Of a stretch of 64,000 bases of DNA, positions 1-7,782 are shown one piece after another. Every line of letters starts with the position of its first letter. Position 1 is the first letter of the stretch. Origin of the DNA: Nocardia higoensis. GTDB taxonomy: Bacteria; Actinomycetota; Actinomycetes; Mycobacteriales; Mycobacteriaceae. The position numbers were made by a program, and so were the translations under genes. Location: contig NZ_JADLQN010000001.1 of the NCBI RefSeq assembly GCF_015477835.1, positions 930,001-994,000 on the forward strand, given 5' to 3'. The notes under the pieces were generated by a model that searched no databases, was not told the origin of the DNA, and saw only the letters and a list, made by a program, of their open reading frames with translations.

Positions 1-10
1 GGTTGTCCGG

Positions 11-56
11 TGTGATCACACCCAGCTTTGATAGTTCAGCAGCTTGTCACTATCAA
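11..56. promoter_or_regulatory. Palindromic candidate operator region at the window edge
   Basis: Two inverted repeats lie in an AT-richer stretch. TGTGATCACA at 11-20 is a perfect 10-bp palindrome. TTGATAGT (28-35) and ACTATCAA (49-56) are perfect 8-nt arms separated by 13 nt. On the minus strand TATCAA could serve as a -10 for a gene lying left of the window. No regulator can be named; this is an inference from symmetry alone. Confidence 0.35.
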
Positions 57-99
57 CAATGTGTGGCCCGGGGACGTGCGCTCCGCACGGTCACCCGGC

Positions 100-131
100 G
101 GCTGTCCCGTCCAGGACCGGACGAGACAGCC
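100..131 (-). terminator. Hairpin terminator closing the metallophore operon
   Basis: Arms at 100-112 and 119-131 pair at 12 of 13 positions around a 6-nt loop, 33 nt beyond the stop of the last leftward gene. There is no clear U-tract, as is common for actinobacterial terminators. It fits the end of the eleven-gene operon. Confidence 0.55.
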
Positions 132-164
132 GTGTGATCGGTGCGGTCCGCCGCGCTGCCGTGG

Positions 165-716
165 TCAGGTCAGCGGAATCGTCAGATGCACGGTCTGGAA
201 CCTGGCTCCCGGCCTGCGGGCGTCGTGGATGACGGTGCCGAAGGTCTGCCAGAAGTCCAGCGCGCCGGGGGAATTCGCGTCGGTGTGCAGGTAGAGCCGG
301 TCGAAGGCCGGGTTGTGCTTCACGAACTCGACAGCCTGTTCGACGAGCCGGCTCGCCAACCCTCGGCGCTGGTGTTCGGGCGCCACGTAGACGCGGAACA
401 GTTGGGCGGTGACACCGTCGGGGAATCGCTCGGCCAGCCACGCCGGATGCGGGGGAGTGCGCGGGCCACGCGCTTGGACGGCCGTCGTGGCGACCACCTC
501 GTCGTCGTGGACCGCCACCCACAGACGTTGATTCGGGTTCTGCAGGTAGGTCCGTTCGGGATGGATGACGTCCTCGTGGTGTTCAGGCAGGTAGCCGCAA
601 CCGAGCACGTTGTAGAACGTGTCGAGCATGACGCGCCGTGCCCCGGTCATGTCCTCGGCGCGGGCTTCGCGAACGGCGTAGCCGGTGGGGGTGTGGGTAG
701 GGGTGGGGGTGCTCAT
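165..716 (-). CDS. GNAT family N-acetyltransferase, last gene of the metallophore operon
   Basis: A 183-residue single-domain GNAT protein. The acetyl-CoA-binding signature is clear in the middle (VYVAPEHQRRGLASRLVE, a Q/R-x-x-G-x-A loop after strand beta4), and a typical GNAT C-terminal half follows (TDANSPGALDFWQTFG). The substrate is unknown. Its ATG overlaps the stop of the substrate-binding protein gene by 4 bp (ATGA), so it is the eleventh cistron of the leftward operon. In that setting it could acetylate a biosynthetic intermediate, cap the product, or modify the imported chelate to release metal; these are inferences. Family confidence is high and function confidence is low. Confidence 0.85.
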   Translation of the reverse strand: MSTPTPTHTPTGYAVREARAEDMTGARRVMLDTFYNVLGCGYLPEHHEDVIHPERTYLQNPNQRLWVAVHDDEVVATTAVQARGPRTPPHPAWLAERFPDGVTAQLFRVYVAPEHQRRGLASRLVEQAVEFVKHNPAFDRLYLHTDANSPGALDFWQTFGTVIHDARRPGARFQTVHLTIPLT

Positions 717-1705
717 CGCAGGTCCGCCAGTTCGTTCGCGAGCACTTCCAGGCCCTCGACCGCCACAGGCCCCGGCCCGGTGTAGCCGAAGGGGATGGCG
801 ATGATCCGGTCGGCCCGGATGGCTTCGACGTCGGCGAGTTCGGGACGGCTCCGCAATGCCTGACGCGCCGATTCGGGCGTCTGGTCGCCTTGAGTCAACA
901 AGATCACCACCGCGGGGTCGCGCTGGATGAGAGTCTCGGTGTTGGCGCCGAAACTCCGCTTGTCGACATCGCCGAAGATGTTGCTCAGCCCCAGCATCTG
1001 CATCTGGGTGTCGACGGTGCTGGTACCGCCGTAGGCGTTGAGGGTGCTCCCGTCGCGCGAGAGGATCAGCGCCGCGGCGGGACGTGGTTCCGCGCTCGTG
1101 GCCGCGCTCGTCTTGTCGGTGACGGAGGCGACGCGCGCGCGTAGTGCCTCCACCTCCGCGGCCGCGGCGGGCTCGGTGCCGAACAACTTTCCGTACAGCT
1201 CGATGTCGTCGAAGATGTCGTCGAAGGACCCCGCGGCGTTCTGACAGTAGCCGCGGGTCACGACGAGCGGAATCTGCGCGGCGGCCAGATCGTCGGCGGT
1301 GACCGCGGCGCCTTCGAAGCTCACCACCACGTCGGGCGTGCGGGCGATGATTTCTTCGCGGGCGAGTTCTGCGGTGGGGGCGACGAACTCGGCGTGTGCG
1401 AGCTGATCGGCGTACTTTCCGGGAAACGGCGCCGTCTCGAAGGTCCGGGCGACCACGCGGTCACCCGCGCCCGCTGCCGCGATCATCGGCGCGGCGATCG
1501 AGCCGACGGTGACAACCCGTTGCGGCGGCGCGTCGAAGGTGACCTCGCGGCCGCAACTCGAGATGGTCAGCGGGAAGCCGCCGCCGGTAGCGGGCTGCGC
1601 ACTCTCGGTTGACGTTTCACCGCACGCGGTCATGCCGACTGCCACCACGAGGGTGGCGGGGAGTGCGGCCAGTCGCCGGATGCGCCGGCCGAATAGCGAT
1701 TTCAC
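713..1705 (-). CDS. Metallophore ABC transporter substrate-binding lipoprotein (FecB/BtuF-like)
   Basis: A 330-residue periplasmic-binding-protein-like lipoprotein of the FecB/FhuD/BtuF class (cluster A-II). The N terminus has Arg residues, a hydrophobic core and a lipobox ending GMTACG, so the Cys would be lipidated and the protein held on the outer face of the membrane. Family landmarks include RVVTVGSIAAPMIAAAGAGD, ARTPDVVVSFEG and a C-terminal DVEAIRADRIIAIPFG segment. The GTG at 1705 is chosen because GGAGAAAAGG lies just upstream; the reading frame stays open further back into the permease gene, but that part is a shadow. It is the third importer part after ATPase and permease and should bind the metal-loaded ligand exported by the same operon. 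Confidence 0.88.
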   Translation of the reverse strand: MKSLFGRRIRRLAALPATLVVAVGMTACGETSTESAQPATGGGFPLTISSCGREVTFDAPPQRVVTVGSIAAPMIAAAGAGDRVVARTFETAPFPGKYADQLAHAEFVAPTAELAREEIIARTPDVVVSFEGAAVTADDLAAAQIPLVVTRGYCQNAAGSFDDIFDDIELYGKLFGTEPAAAAEVEALRARVASVTDKTSAATSAEPRPAAALILSRDGSTLNAYGGTSTVDTQMQMLGLSNIFGDVDKRSFGANTETLIQRDPAVVILLTQGDQTPESARQALRSRPELADVEAIRADRIIAIPFGYTGPGPVAVEGLEVLANELADLR

Positions 1706-1734
1706 TGTGTGGATTTCCTTTTCTCCAGAGGTGT

Positions 1735-2817
1735 TCACGCGTCGACGCCGCGCATGCGGCGGATCAGCACGAGGAGCAACGGTGCGCCGACCACCGCTGT
1801 GACGATGCCCAGCGGCAGCTCGCGCGGCGCGAAAGCCGTGCGGGCGACCACATCGGCGGCGACCAGGAAGATCGCTCCGATGAGCGCGGAGACGGGGATG
1901 AGCTTGCGGTGCGTGCTGCCGACGCACAGCCGGGCCACATGCGGGATGATCAGCCCGACGAATCCGATCGCGCCCGAGACCGCGACCACCGCGCCGACGC
2001 CCAGGGCGACGATGCCCAACGCGACGATCCGCAGCCGGACGGGGGAGAAGCCGAGCGTCAGGGCGGTGTCGTCGCCGACGCCCAGGGCGTCGAACCGGGT
2101 TCCCATCACGAACAATGCGCCGAGGAAGGCCGAGACCACCGCGGTCGTGACCGCGACCGAGGACCATGCCGCCGAACCCAGCGAGCCGAGCAGCCAGAAC
2201 AGCACCGCGCGGGCGCCCTCGGGGGAGTCCGAGGCGAAGATCAGGAAACTGGTCGCCGCGGAGAAGATGTAGCCGATGGTGACGCCGCCCAGCAGAAGTC
2301 GTAGAGAAGTCATCCGGCCGTTGATTCGTGCGACGACGAACAACAGCGCGGTGGCGATCATCGCCCCCAGGAACGCACTCGAGGTGAGCGCGGCGGCGGA
2401 GGCAGAGACCGTCGAACCGAACAGCAGGCAGACGGCGGCGCCGGTCGACGCCCCCGAGGTGACACCGAGAATATGCGGATCGGCCAGCGCGTTGCGGATG
2501 AGGGTCTGCAGGACCACCCCGCTGACCGCCAAGGCGGCGCCGACGCTCGCGCCGAGCAGCACACGCGGGATGCGCACCTGCCACACGATCGCGTCTTCGG
2601 CGCGGGTCCAGTCCGCCACGCCCGGCCACTCCAGCAGGTGATGGCCCACGATCCTGGCGACCGTCAGCGGCGGAACCGACACCGGTCCCGATCCGGTCGC
2701 GACGACGATCGTCACCGTCAGCGCGACAGCGAGTCCGGTGATCCAGGCCACGGTGGTCCAGCGCTTCCCGGCGTGATCGAGGTCGTCGATCCGCGGCGAT
2801 ACGAGCGTGGTGGTCAT
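1735..2817 (-). CDS. FecCD-family ABC transporter permease for metallophore uptake
   Basis: A 360-residue integral membrane protein of the FecCD/BtuC family, which has about ten membrane helices and imports iron-siderophores, heme, B12 or other metal chelates. Typical signatures are present: RIPRVLLGASVGAALAVSG near residue 75, LADPHILGVTSGAS, GALFVMGTRFDALGVGDDTA, and GLIIPHVARL followed by a glycine-rich helix near the C terminus (the EAA-like coupling loop). Only one permease gene is present, so it should act as a homodimer with the upstream ATPase. Its ATG overlaps the ATPase stop by 4 bp (ATGA at 2814-2817). The binding-protein gene follows after 29 nt. Confidence 0.9.
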   Translation of the reverse strand: MTTTLVSPRIDDLDHAGKRWTTVAWITGLAVALTVTIVVATGSGPVSVPPLTVARIVGHHLLEWPGVADWTRAEDAIVWQVRIPRVLLGASVGAALAVSGVVLQTLIRNALADPHILGVTSGASTGAAVCLLFGSTVSASAAALTSSAFLGAMIATALLFVVARINGRMTSLRLLLGGVTIGYIFSAATSFLIFASDSPEGARAVLFWLLGSLGSAAWSSVAVTTAVVSAFLGALFVMGTRFDALGVGDDTALTLGFSPVRLRIVALGIVALGVGAVVAVSGAIGFVGLIIPHVARLCVGSTHRKLIPVSALIGAIFLVAADVVARTAFAPRELPLGIVTAVVGAPLLLVLIRRMRGVDA

Positions 2818-3656
2818 GGTGTGAACGCCCCTTCCGTGTCAGGCGATGCGCAGTCGGCACGCGTCTCGGGGGAACTCGCCCGCCCGTCTTCGGTGGCGCG
2901 CGGGCGTGGGCCGAAGAGCAGTTGCAGGGAACCGAAGGCGGTCGAACGCTGCACGGTGACCTGGTAGACGGGTTCGAGCACCTCGGGGGTGAGGACATCG
3001 ACCACCGGGCCCGCGGCGGCGATACGTCCCTGGTGCAGCAGCACGAGGCGGTCGCAGTAGCGGGCGGCGAGATTCAGATCGTGCAGGACCACCACGGTGG
3101 TGACATCGAGTTCCCTGACGAGCCCGAGCAGTTCGTGTTGATAGCGGACGTCGAGATGATTGGTGGGTTCGTCCAACAGGATGTGATCGGCCTGCTGGGC
3201 CAGCGCGCGGGCGATCAGGACGCGCTGGCGTTCACCGCCCGACAGCGACGCATAGGTGCGTTCGGCGAGTTCGCGGATGCCGACCCGGCGCATCGCCGCC
3301 GCTGCCGCGACCCGGTCGGCGTGGGAGTATCCCCGGAACGAGCCCGCCCATGGTGACCGTCCGAGCAACACCATCTCGGCGACGGTGATCGGCGTGTCGC
3401 TCGACGATTCCTGGGTCACGACTGCCAGGCGGGCGGCCATGTCGCGGCCGCGAAGCGCGGCGACCGGTGTGTCGTCGATGGTGATGGTGCCGCCGAGGGG
3501 CCGCAGCGCCTGGTAGATCAACCGCAGCAACGTCGACTTGCCCGAGCCGTTCGGCCCGATGAGACCGAGAACGCTGCCCGGTTCGGCAATCAGCCCGATG
3601 TCGGACAGCACGATCGTGCCGCCGTAGCCGAATTCGATGTCTTCGACAGTGATCAT
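2814..3656 (-). CDS. ABC transporter ATP-binding protein for metallophore uptake (FecE/FepC-like)
   Basis: A 280-residue ATPase subunit of a siderophore-type importer. It has Walker A (GLIGPNGSGKSTLL), the Q-loop region (AVVTQES), the ABC signature (LSGGERQRVLIARAL), Walker B (HILLDEPTNHLD) and the H-loop (VVLHDLNLAA). The frame stays open far upstream inside the kinase gene, but the true start is the ATG at 3656: it gives the canonical MITVEDIEFGYGG N terminus and overlaps the kinase stop as ATGA. The C-terminal tail of about 40 residues after the ABC core is polar and unconserved-looking. It energises the FecCD permease encoded next. Confidence 0.92.
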   Translation of the reverse strand: MITVEDIEFGYGGTIVLSDIGLIAEPGSVLGLIGPNGSGKSTLLRLIYQALRPLGGTITIDDTPVAALRGRDMAARLAVVTQESSSDTPITVAEMVLLGRSPWAGSFRGYSHADRVAAAAAMRRVGIRELAERTYASLSGGERQRVLIARALAQQADHILLDEPTNHLDVRYQHELLGLVRELDVTTVVVLHDLNLAARYCDRLVLLHQGRIAAAGPVVDVLTPEVLEPVYQVTVQRSTAFGSLQLLFGPRPRATEDGRASSPETRADCASPDTEGAFTP

Positions 3657-4582
3657 CGGCTCACCTCGGCGAGGGCGGGGACGGTCGACTCGATCGGCCA
3701 GTCGGGTGGGCTCGGCCGCCACGTGCGGTGCGTCGATACCGAGCACGCGAAATCGGCGCAGATGCGCTGCGCGCGAATGAGTTTCGATTGGTAGGCGGGG
3801 TCCGCGTCGGACAGCAGGATGCCGGTGGTGGTTCCGCTGTGGGCGATCACCACTCCGAGCGCGCCGATCCGCCGAGCCTGCGCGGCGACCGCTTCCAGAT
3901 GTGGCCGTTCGCGCAACACCGCGTTCTTCCTGGCGCTGCGTGTGGCGATCGCGCCTATCGTGTGGACATCCGCCCCGGCGATGGCGGCGGCCAGGTCGGC
4001 GAGCATGGCGCTGTATTCCCGCCGGTCCCACCATGAGAAGGGCTTGTCGCGCTCGTTGAATGCGACGGTGTCCAGCTGTCCCCCCTCGTCGCCGAGCACG
4101 ATCGTCATCGGCGGCAGCGGCTGTAGCCGGGACAGCAATCGCACCTCGCGGTGATAGAAAGCGACAGCGCCCGGATACATCACGCCGTCGGAGGGTTCGA
4201 TGCCGCGCAGGCCGGCCTCGATCTCGCTCGCGCCGATGACACGACCGTGGGCGTCGGCGACAGCGCGGGCGGTCGCGACGAGGTCGGCGGTGGAACTCGC
4301 CAACCCCTTGCCCTCGGGTAGCTCGCTGACGAGGGTGAGCCTGCCACCCTGGTCGAGGCCGTCTCGGTCGAGCATCCGCTCCACGAGGCGACGCGCTTTC
4401 GTCTTGTGCGCGGGCCACACCTGGACACAGTCGCTGTCGTGATCCGGCTCGAAGACGGCCACCGATCCCTGCTGGATCGGCAGCGTCACCAGGAAGTCCC
4501 GATTGTCCGCCGTGACGCCTTGCAGCAGTTCCCCACAGCTGCCGAAAGCGCTGCCCACGCCCAGCTTTCGCTTCTCGCTCAC
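3653..4582 (-). CDS. GHMP-family kinase similar to L-threonine kinase PduX
   Basis: A 309-residue GHMP-superfamily kinase. The N terminus (GVGSAFGSCGELLQG) and the ATP-binding loop (PEGKGLASSTADLVAT, a P-x-x-x-G-L-x-S-S/T pattern) match the PduX/L-threonine-kinase group. PduX makes O-phospho-L-threonine for the cobalamin side chain, but no cobalamin genes are near. Here it sits between a methyltransferase and the importer, four genes downstream of a cysteine-synthase-fold enzyme that needs an activated serine-like substrate. I infer that it may supply O-phospho-serine or O-phospho-threonine to that enzyme, paralleling the SbnI-SbnA pair of staphyloferrin B synthesis. Overlaps of 4 bp on both sides show tight coupling. 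The family is clear; the substrate is unproven. Confidence 0.82.
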   Translation of the reverse strand: MSEKRKLGVGSAFGSCGELLQGVTADNRDFLVTLPIQQGSVAVFEPDHDSDCVQVWPAHKTKARRLVERMLDRDGLDQGGRLTLVSELPEGKGLASSTADLVATARAVADAHGRVIGASEIEAGLRGIEPSDGVMYPGAVAFYHREVRLLSRLQPLPPMTIVLGDEGGQLDTVAFNERDKPFSWWDRREYSAMLADLAAAIAGADVHTIGAIATRSARKNAVLRERPHLEAVAAQARRIGALGVVIAHSGTTTGILLSDADPAYQSKLIRAQRICADFACSVSTHRTWRPSPPDWPIESTVPALAEVSR

Positions 4583-5442
4583 GGGGCATCCGTCGCGGTG
4601 TCGGCACGGCGGCGCGCCACGACGTGCAGCCGATCGTCGTCGAACTCTTCGCCGAGCACACCGTCACCCGGCCATGCGGGCTCGGTGAGCGGGCCCGGCC
4701 GGTCGAACATCGCCACGACGTCGAACCCGGCCAGGGACAGCAGATGGCGCAACTCCTGCGGGAACAGCAATCGCCACGCCGAGTCCTGCGTCACCGGCTC
4801 GACGCAGCCGTCCCACGTCCAGACACGGCGGCGGCGCAGCAGTTGTGCGGGAAGATCGATCGACAGCGAGGTGCGCGAGGTGTAGGCGACGCCTTCCCAT
4901 TCGACTCGCCGTACCGATTCGTGGTCGAGCAGTTCCCGTCGGCCGCGGTCGGTGAGCAGGAAAGCGGCGTTGCGCATCTCCAGCACGAGCAGCCCGCCCG
5001 CGCGCAGACAGGACGCGAAACGGGTGAGGGCGGTGTGGATGTCCTCGCTGTGGTGCAGGTGCAGCAGGGTGCTGCCCAGGCAGGTCACGACATCGACCGG
5101 CTCGGGGACCGTCACCTCACGTGCGTCGGCGACCCGGATGTCCAGCGCCGGGTACTTCGCGCGGGCGTAGGCGACCATCCGGGCGGAGAGGTCGATGCCG
5201 CTGACCCGGTATCCGCGTTCGGCCAGCCGGGCGGCGTCACGGCCGGTGCCCGCGCCCACATCGAGCAATCGCGCTCCGGGAGTTCCTGGCGCCGTCTGCA
5301 TCGCGGAGAATCTGGTCACCAGATCATGGACGAAACGTGCGTTGCGGTCACCGCTGCCCGGGAACGTCTGCTCATACAGTGCGGGATTGTCGGTCAGCAG
5401 GTTTTCGCTGACGAGCGCGGGTTCAGCGCTGGTCGGTGGCAT
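4579..5442 (-). CDS. Class I SAM-dependent methyltransferase, metallophore operon
   Basis: A 287-residue Rossmann-fold methyltransferase. Motif I is ARLLDVGAGTGRDAARLAERG, followed by the acidic residue of motif II (VSGIDLSARMVAYAR), DIRVADAREV, and motif IV (VDVVTCLGSTLLHL). The second half resembles the glycine/small-molecule N-methyltransferase type with an added beta-rich insert. The ATG at 5442 is preferred; a GTG at 5454 is an alternative. Either start lies inside the last codons of the MFS gene. Its stop overlaps the kinase start by 4 bp. N- or O-methylation of the metallophore or of a precursor is the most likely job, inferred from context. Confidence 0.85.
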   Translation of the reverse strand: MPPTSAEPALVSENLLTDNPALYEQTFPGSGDRNARFVHDLVTRFSAMQTAPGTPGARLLDVGAGTGRDAARLAERGYRVSGIDLSARMVAYARAKYPALDIRVADAREVTVPEPVDVVTCLGSTLLHLHHSEDIHTALTRFASCLRAGGLLVLEMRNAAFLLTDRGRRELLDHESVRRVEWEGVAYTSRTSLSIDLPAQLLRRRRVWTWDGCVEPVTQDSAWRLLFPQELRHLLSLAGFDVVAMFDRPGPLTEPAWPGDGVLGEEFDDDRLHVVARRRADTATDAP

Positions 5443-6742
5443 CGTCGGAATCACCTTTCACGAGAACGGTCGTCGCGGGGGAAGAGCGGTCGGCATCGCT
5501 GCCCGCCACGGGCAGAGCTCCGCGCCGGTGCATTGCCGCGACCGCGACGGCCGAGGCGAATCCCGTCCCGGCGCACAGCAGGGCGGGCCCCCAGCCCAGC
5601 GGCCCGCCGAGGCGGTCCACCGCGGCGCCCACCAGCGAGGTCAGCGTCACCGTGAAGACGCCGGCGACGAGATAGAAGGCGCCGTAATAGGTTCCGGTCA
5701 GGTTCGGCCCGCTGAACCGGGGGATGAGCTCGTTGACGAACGGTGCGACGGCCATGATGCCGATCGCCAGGATCGCCGCCGCGAGGGCGACCGGCGCGAC
5801 CGCAAGGTAAGCGGGGACGGGCTGGTCGGTGGCCGCGTCGATGACGCGCGCCGCTGCCGGGGGAACAAGGAACGCGGCGCCCATCACCGTCATCCCGACG
5901 GCCATGGCCGGACCGCGCGCCCGCGCGCCGAAGGCGCTGGTGATCCGCACCTGGAGGGCGAGGATGGTGACGGTCTCGGTGAGGAACAGCGCCGCCACCG
6001 CGATCGCCGAGAACTCCTCGCCCGCGGCGTCCTGGGCTTGCAGAGTCAGGATGAAATAGACTTGGCTCTGCAGGGCGAACATGCCCATGAGCGCGATGGC
6101 GAAGGCCCAGAACACCCGGTGGCCGAGCAGCGCGGTGAGGTCGCCGAGAACGTTGTTGCCGTTCGGGGTCGCCGCACGATTCGGCAGCAGCGCCAGCTGG
6201 GCGAGGGTCAGCGTCAGGAACACCCCCGCGGCGACGATCGCGGTGAGTTCGAAGCCCAGGGAGATCAGCACGATGCCGACGAGCGGGCCCGCCGCCGAGC
6301 CGATATTGCCGAAGATGTTGAACAAGGCGAACGCGTCCGCGGCGCGGTCGTCGCTGTCGCGGGCGATATAGGCACGGACCGCCGGATTGAACAGCGCCCC
6401 GGCGAATCCGGTGAGAATCGAGGCGAGCAGGACCACCGCCACCGATCCGCCGACGGCGAACAAGGCGAATCCCGTCGCCCGGATCGCGGCGCCGACGATG
6501 ATGACCCGTCGGGCGCCGAGCCGGTCGGCGGCCATCCCGCCGATGAGGAACAGCCCCTGCTGACTGAGATTGCGGGCGCCGAGAATCACACCGACCACGG
6601 CGGCCGACAGCGCCAAGTCGTCGAGCAGATAGTCGGCGAGAAACGGGATGAGCATGTAGAAGCCGACATTGCCCGCCAGTTGGTTGATCAGCAGCAAGCG
6701 GACCGACAGGGGGAAGGTTCGGAACAGCCGGACGACACTCAT
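5423..6742 (-). CDS. MFS transporter, probable metallophore exporter
   Basis: A 439-residue protein with about twelve predicted membrane segments. The A-like motif in the loop between helices 2 and 3 (GGMAADRLGARRVIIVGAAI) marks the major facilitator superfamily, DHA1-like drug/siderophore exporter type. The open frame runs upstream into the next gene, but ATG 6742 gives MSVVRLFRTFPLSVRL and overlaps the upstream stop as ATGA. In staphyloferrin, staphylopine and EDDS loci an MFS protein exports the finished chelator; the position between biosynthetic and uptake genes supports the same role here. The 3' end overlaps the methyltransferase gene by about 20 nt. Confidence 0.88.
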   Translation of the reverse strand: MSVVRLFRTFPLSVRLLLINQLAGNVGFYMLIPFLADYLLDDLALSAAVVGVILGARNLSQQGLFLIGGMAADRLGARRVIIVGAAIRATGFALFAVGGSVAVVLLASILTGFAGALFNPAVRAYIARDSDDRAADAFALFNIFGNIGSAAGPLVGIVLISLGFELTAIVAAGVFLTLTLAQLALLPNRAATPNGNNVLGDLTALLGHRVFWAFAIALMGMFALQSQVYFILTLQAQDAAGEEFSAIAVAALFLTETVTILALQVRITSAFGARARGPAMAVGMTVMGAAFLVPPAAARVIDAATDQPVPAYLAVAPVALAAAILAIGIMAVAPFVNELIPRFSGPNLTGTYYGAFYLVAGVFTVTLTSLVGAAVDRLGGPLGWGPALLCAGTGFASAVAVAAMHRRGALPVAGSDADRSSPATTVLVKGDSDDATDQR

Positions 6743-7782
6743 GCCGCACCACATCGCCTGACTCCGACACCTGCCCCGGCGGGACGGCGCAGGACGCCGT
6801 CCGCCCCCGCGAGCCCGCGCCAGGGATCGTCGGCGATGAGCAGATGCCCGTCCAGGTCGACCCAGCGGGCCGCTCCGCTCAGGTGGGCGGCCGGGGCGAT
6901 ACCCAGTGACGTCGATGCCTGGCAGCCGAGCATGACGTCGACGCCGGTGTGGCGCGCCCACCCGATCATCGTGGCGGCCGCGTGCAGGCCACCGCATTCG
7001 GCCAGCTTGATGTTGATGCCCGCCACCGCCGCGGGCAAAGAGACCAGGTCCTCGACCGAGGCGGCGTCCTCGTCGGCGATCACCGGCACCGAGACAGCGG
7101 TGGCGACTGCCTCGAGCGCGTCGAGATGTCCGGCGGGCACCGGCTGTTCGACCGCGACCACATGGCATCCGGCGAGTTCGGTGATCACCCGTACGGCGGT
7201 GTCGGCATCCCACGCGCCGTTGGGATCGAGAATCAGCGCGGCGCCGGGCACCGCGTCGTGCACTGCGCGCACCCTCGCGATGTCCTCGGCGGTGTCGGGG
7301 GAGCCCAGTTTGAGTTTCAGTACTGTGAAGCCCGCCGCCGCCAGGTCACGGGCGGCGCTCACCGCGGTGTCGACGGGCAGGATACCCAGTGTGTAGGCGG
7401 TGGGCACCCGATCCCATTCGGGCATGCCGAGATAGGAGTACAGCGACTGTCCCGCGCGGACCGCGAGGCAGTCGTGCAGGGCCGCGTCGACGGCCGCGAC
7501 CACCGGCAGCGCGCTGGGCAGTGCGGCTCGCAGCTCGGGCAGACGACCTCGCAGGCGCTGTGGATCGGCTTCGGTGGCGACCCATTCGGCCGCTCGGCGC
7601 AGCGCGCTGTCGACGGAATCGAGGGTGATTCCCAGTCGCGGGCTGGTGACGACCTCACCCCAGCCCTGAGTTCGCCGATGAGTCAGGCTCACCCAGACGG
7701 CGTCGCGGGCGGCGATGGTCGCGCGGGAGATGCGCAGCGGTTCGCTGAGCTCGATCCGCGTGCTGTGCCAGTCCAGCCTCAC
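6739..7782 (-). CDS. Enolase-superfamily enzyme of the dipeptide epimerase type
   Basis: A 347-residue protein of the mandelate racemase/muconate lactonizing enzyme group. A capping domain (residues 1-110) precedes the barrel. The catalytic K-x-K is seen in TVLKLKLGSPD, the three metal ligands in ILDPNGAWD, AVEQPVP and VIADEDAAS, and the opposing Lys in INIKLAECGG. This two-lysine layout is that of dipeptide epimerases such as L-Ala-D/L-Glu epimerase, which racemise an alpha carbon using Mg2+. The GTG at 7782 is chosen because it overlaps the upstream stop (GTGA) and has GGAGG at good spacing; a GTG at 7788 is possible. With an ATP-grasp ligase in the operon, epimerisation of a dipeptide-like intermediate is a reasonable inference. 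Confidence 0.85.
   Translation of the reverse strand: MRLDWHSTRIELSEPLRISRATIAARDAVWVSLTHRRTQGWGEVVTSPRLGITLDSVDSALRRAAEWVATEADPQRLRGRLPELRAALPSALPVVAAVDAALHDCLAVRAGQSLYSYLGMPEWDRVPTAYTLGILPVDTAVSAARDLAAAGFTVLKLKLGSPDTAEDIARVRAVHDAVPGAALILDPNGAWDADTAVRVITELAGCHVVAVEQPVPAGHLDALEAVATAVSVPVIADEDAASVEDLVSLPAAVAGINIKLAECGGLHAAATMIGWARHTGVDVMLGCQASTSLGIAPAAHLSGAARWVDLDGHLLIADDPWRGLAGADGVLRRPAGAGVGVRRCGAA

Noticed and set aside
11..20. TGTGATCACA as a CRP-type site
   Set aside because: The half-sites lack the 6-nt spacer of a CRP box, so it is listed only as a palindrome.
713..2998. A 761-codon open frame covering the binding-protein gene and running antisense-frame through the permease gene
   Set aside because: Only the part from the GTG at 1705 has a lipoprotein signal, a binding site and family similarity; the upstream part is a GC-rich shadow of the permease gene.
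5195..7396. A 733-codon open frame on the + strand opposite the MFS and epimerase genes
   Set aside because: It is low-complexity (Gly, Arg, Asp, His rich), has no family similarity and lies fully antisense to well-supported coupled genes; such frames are usual in very GC-rich DNA.
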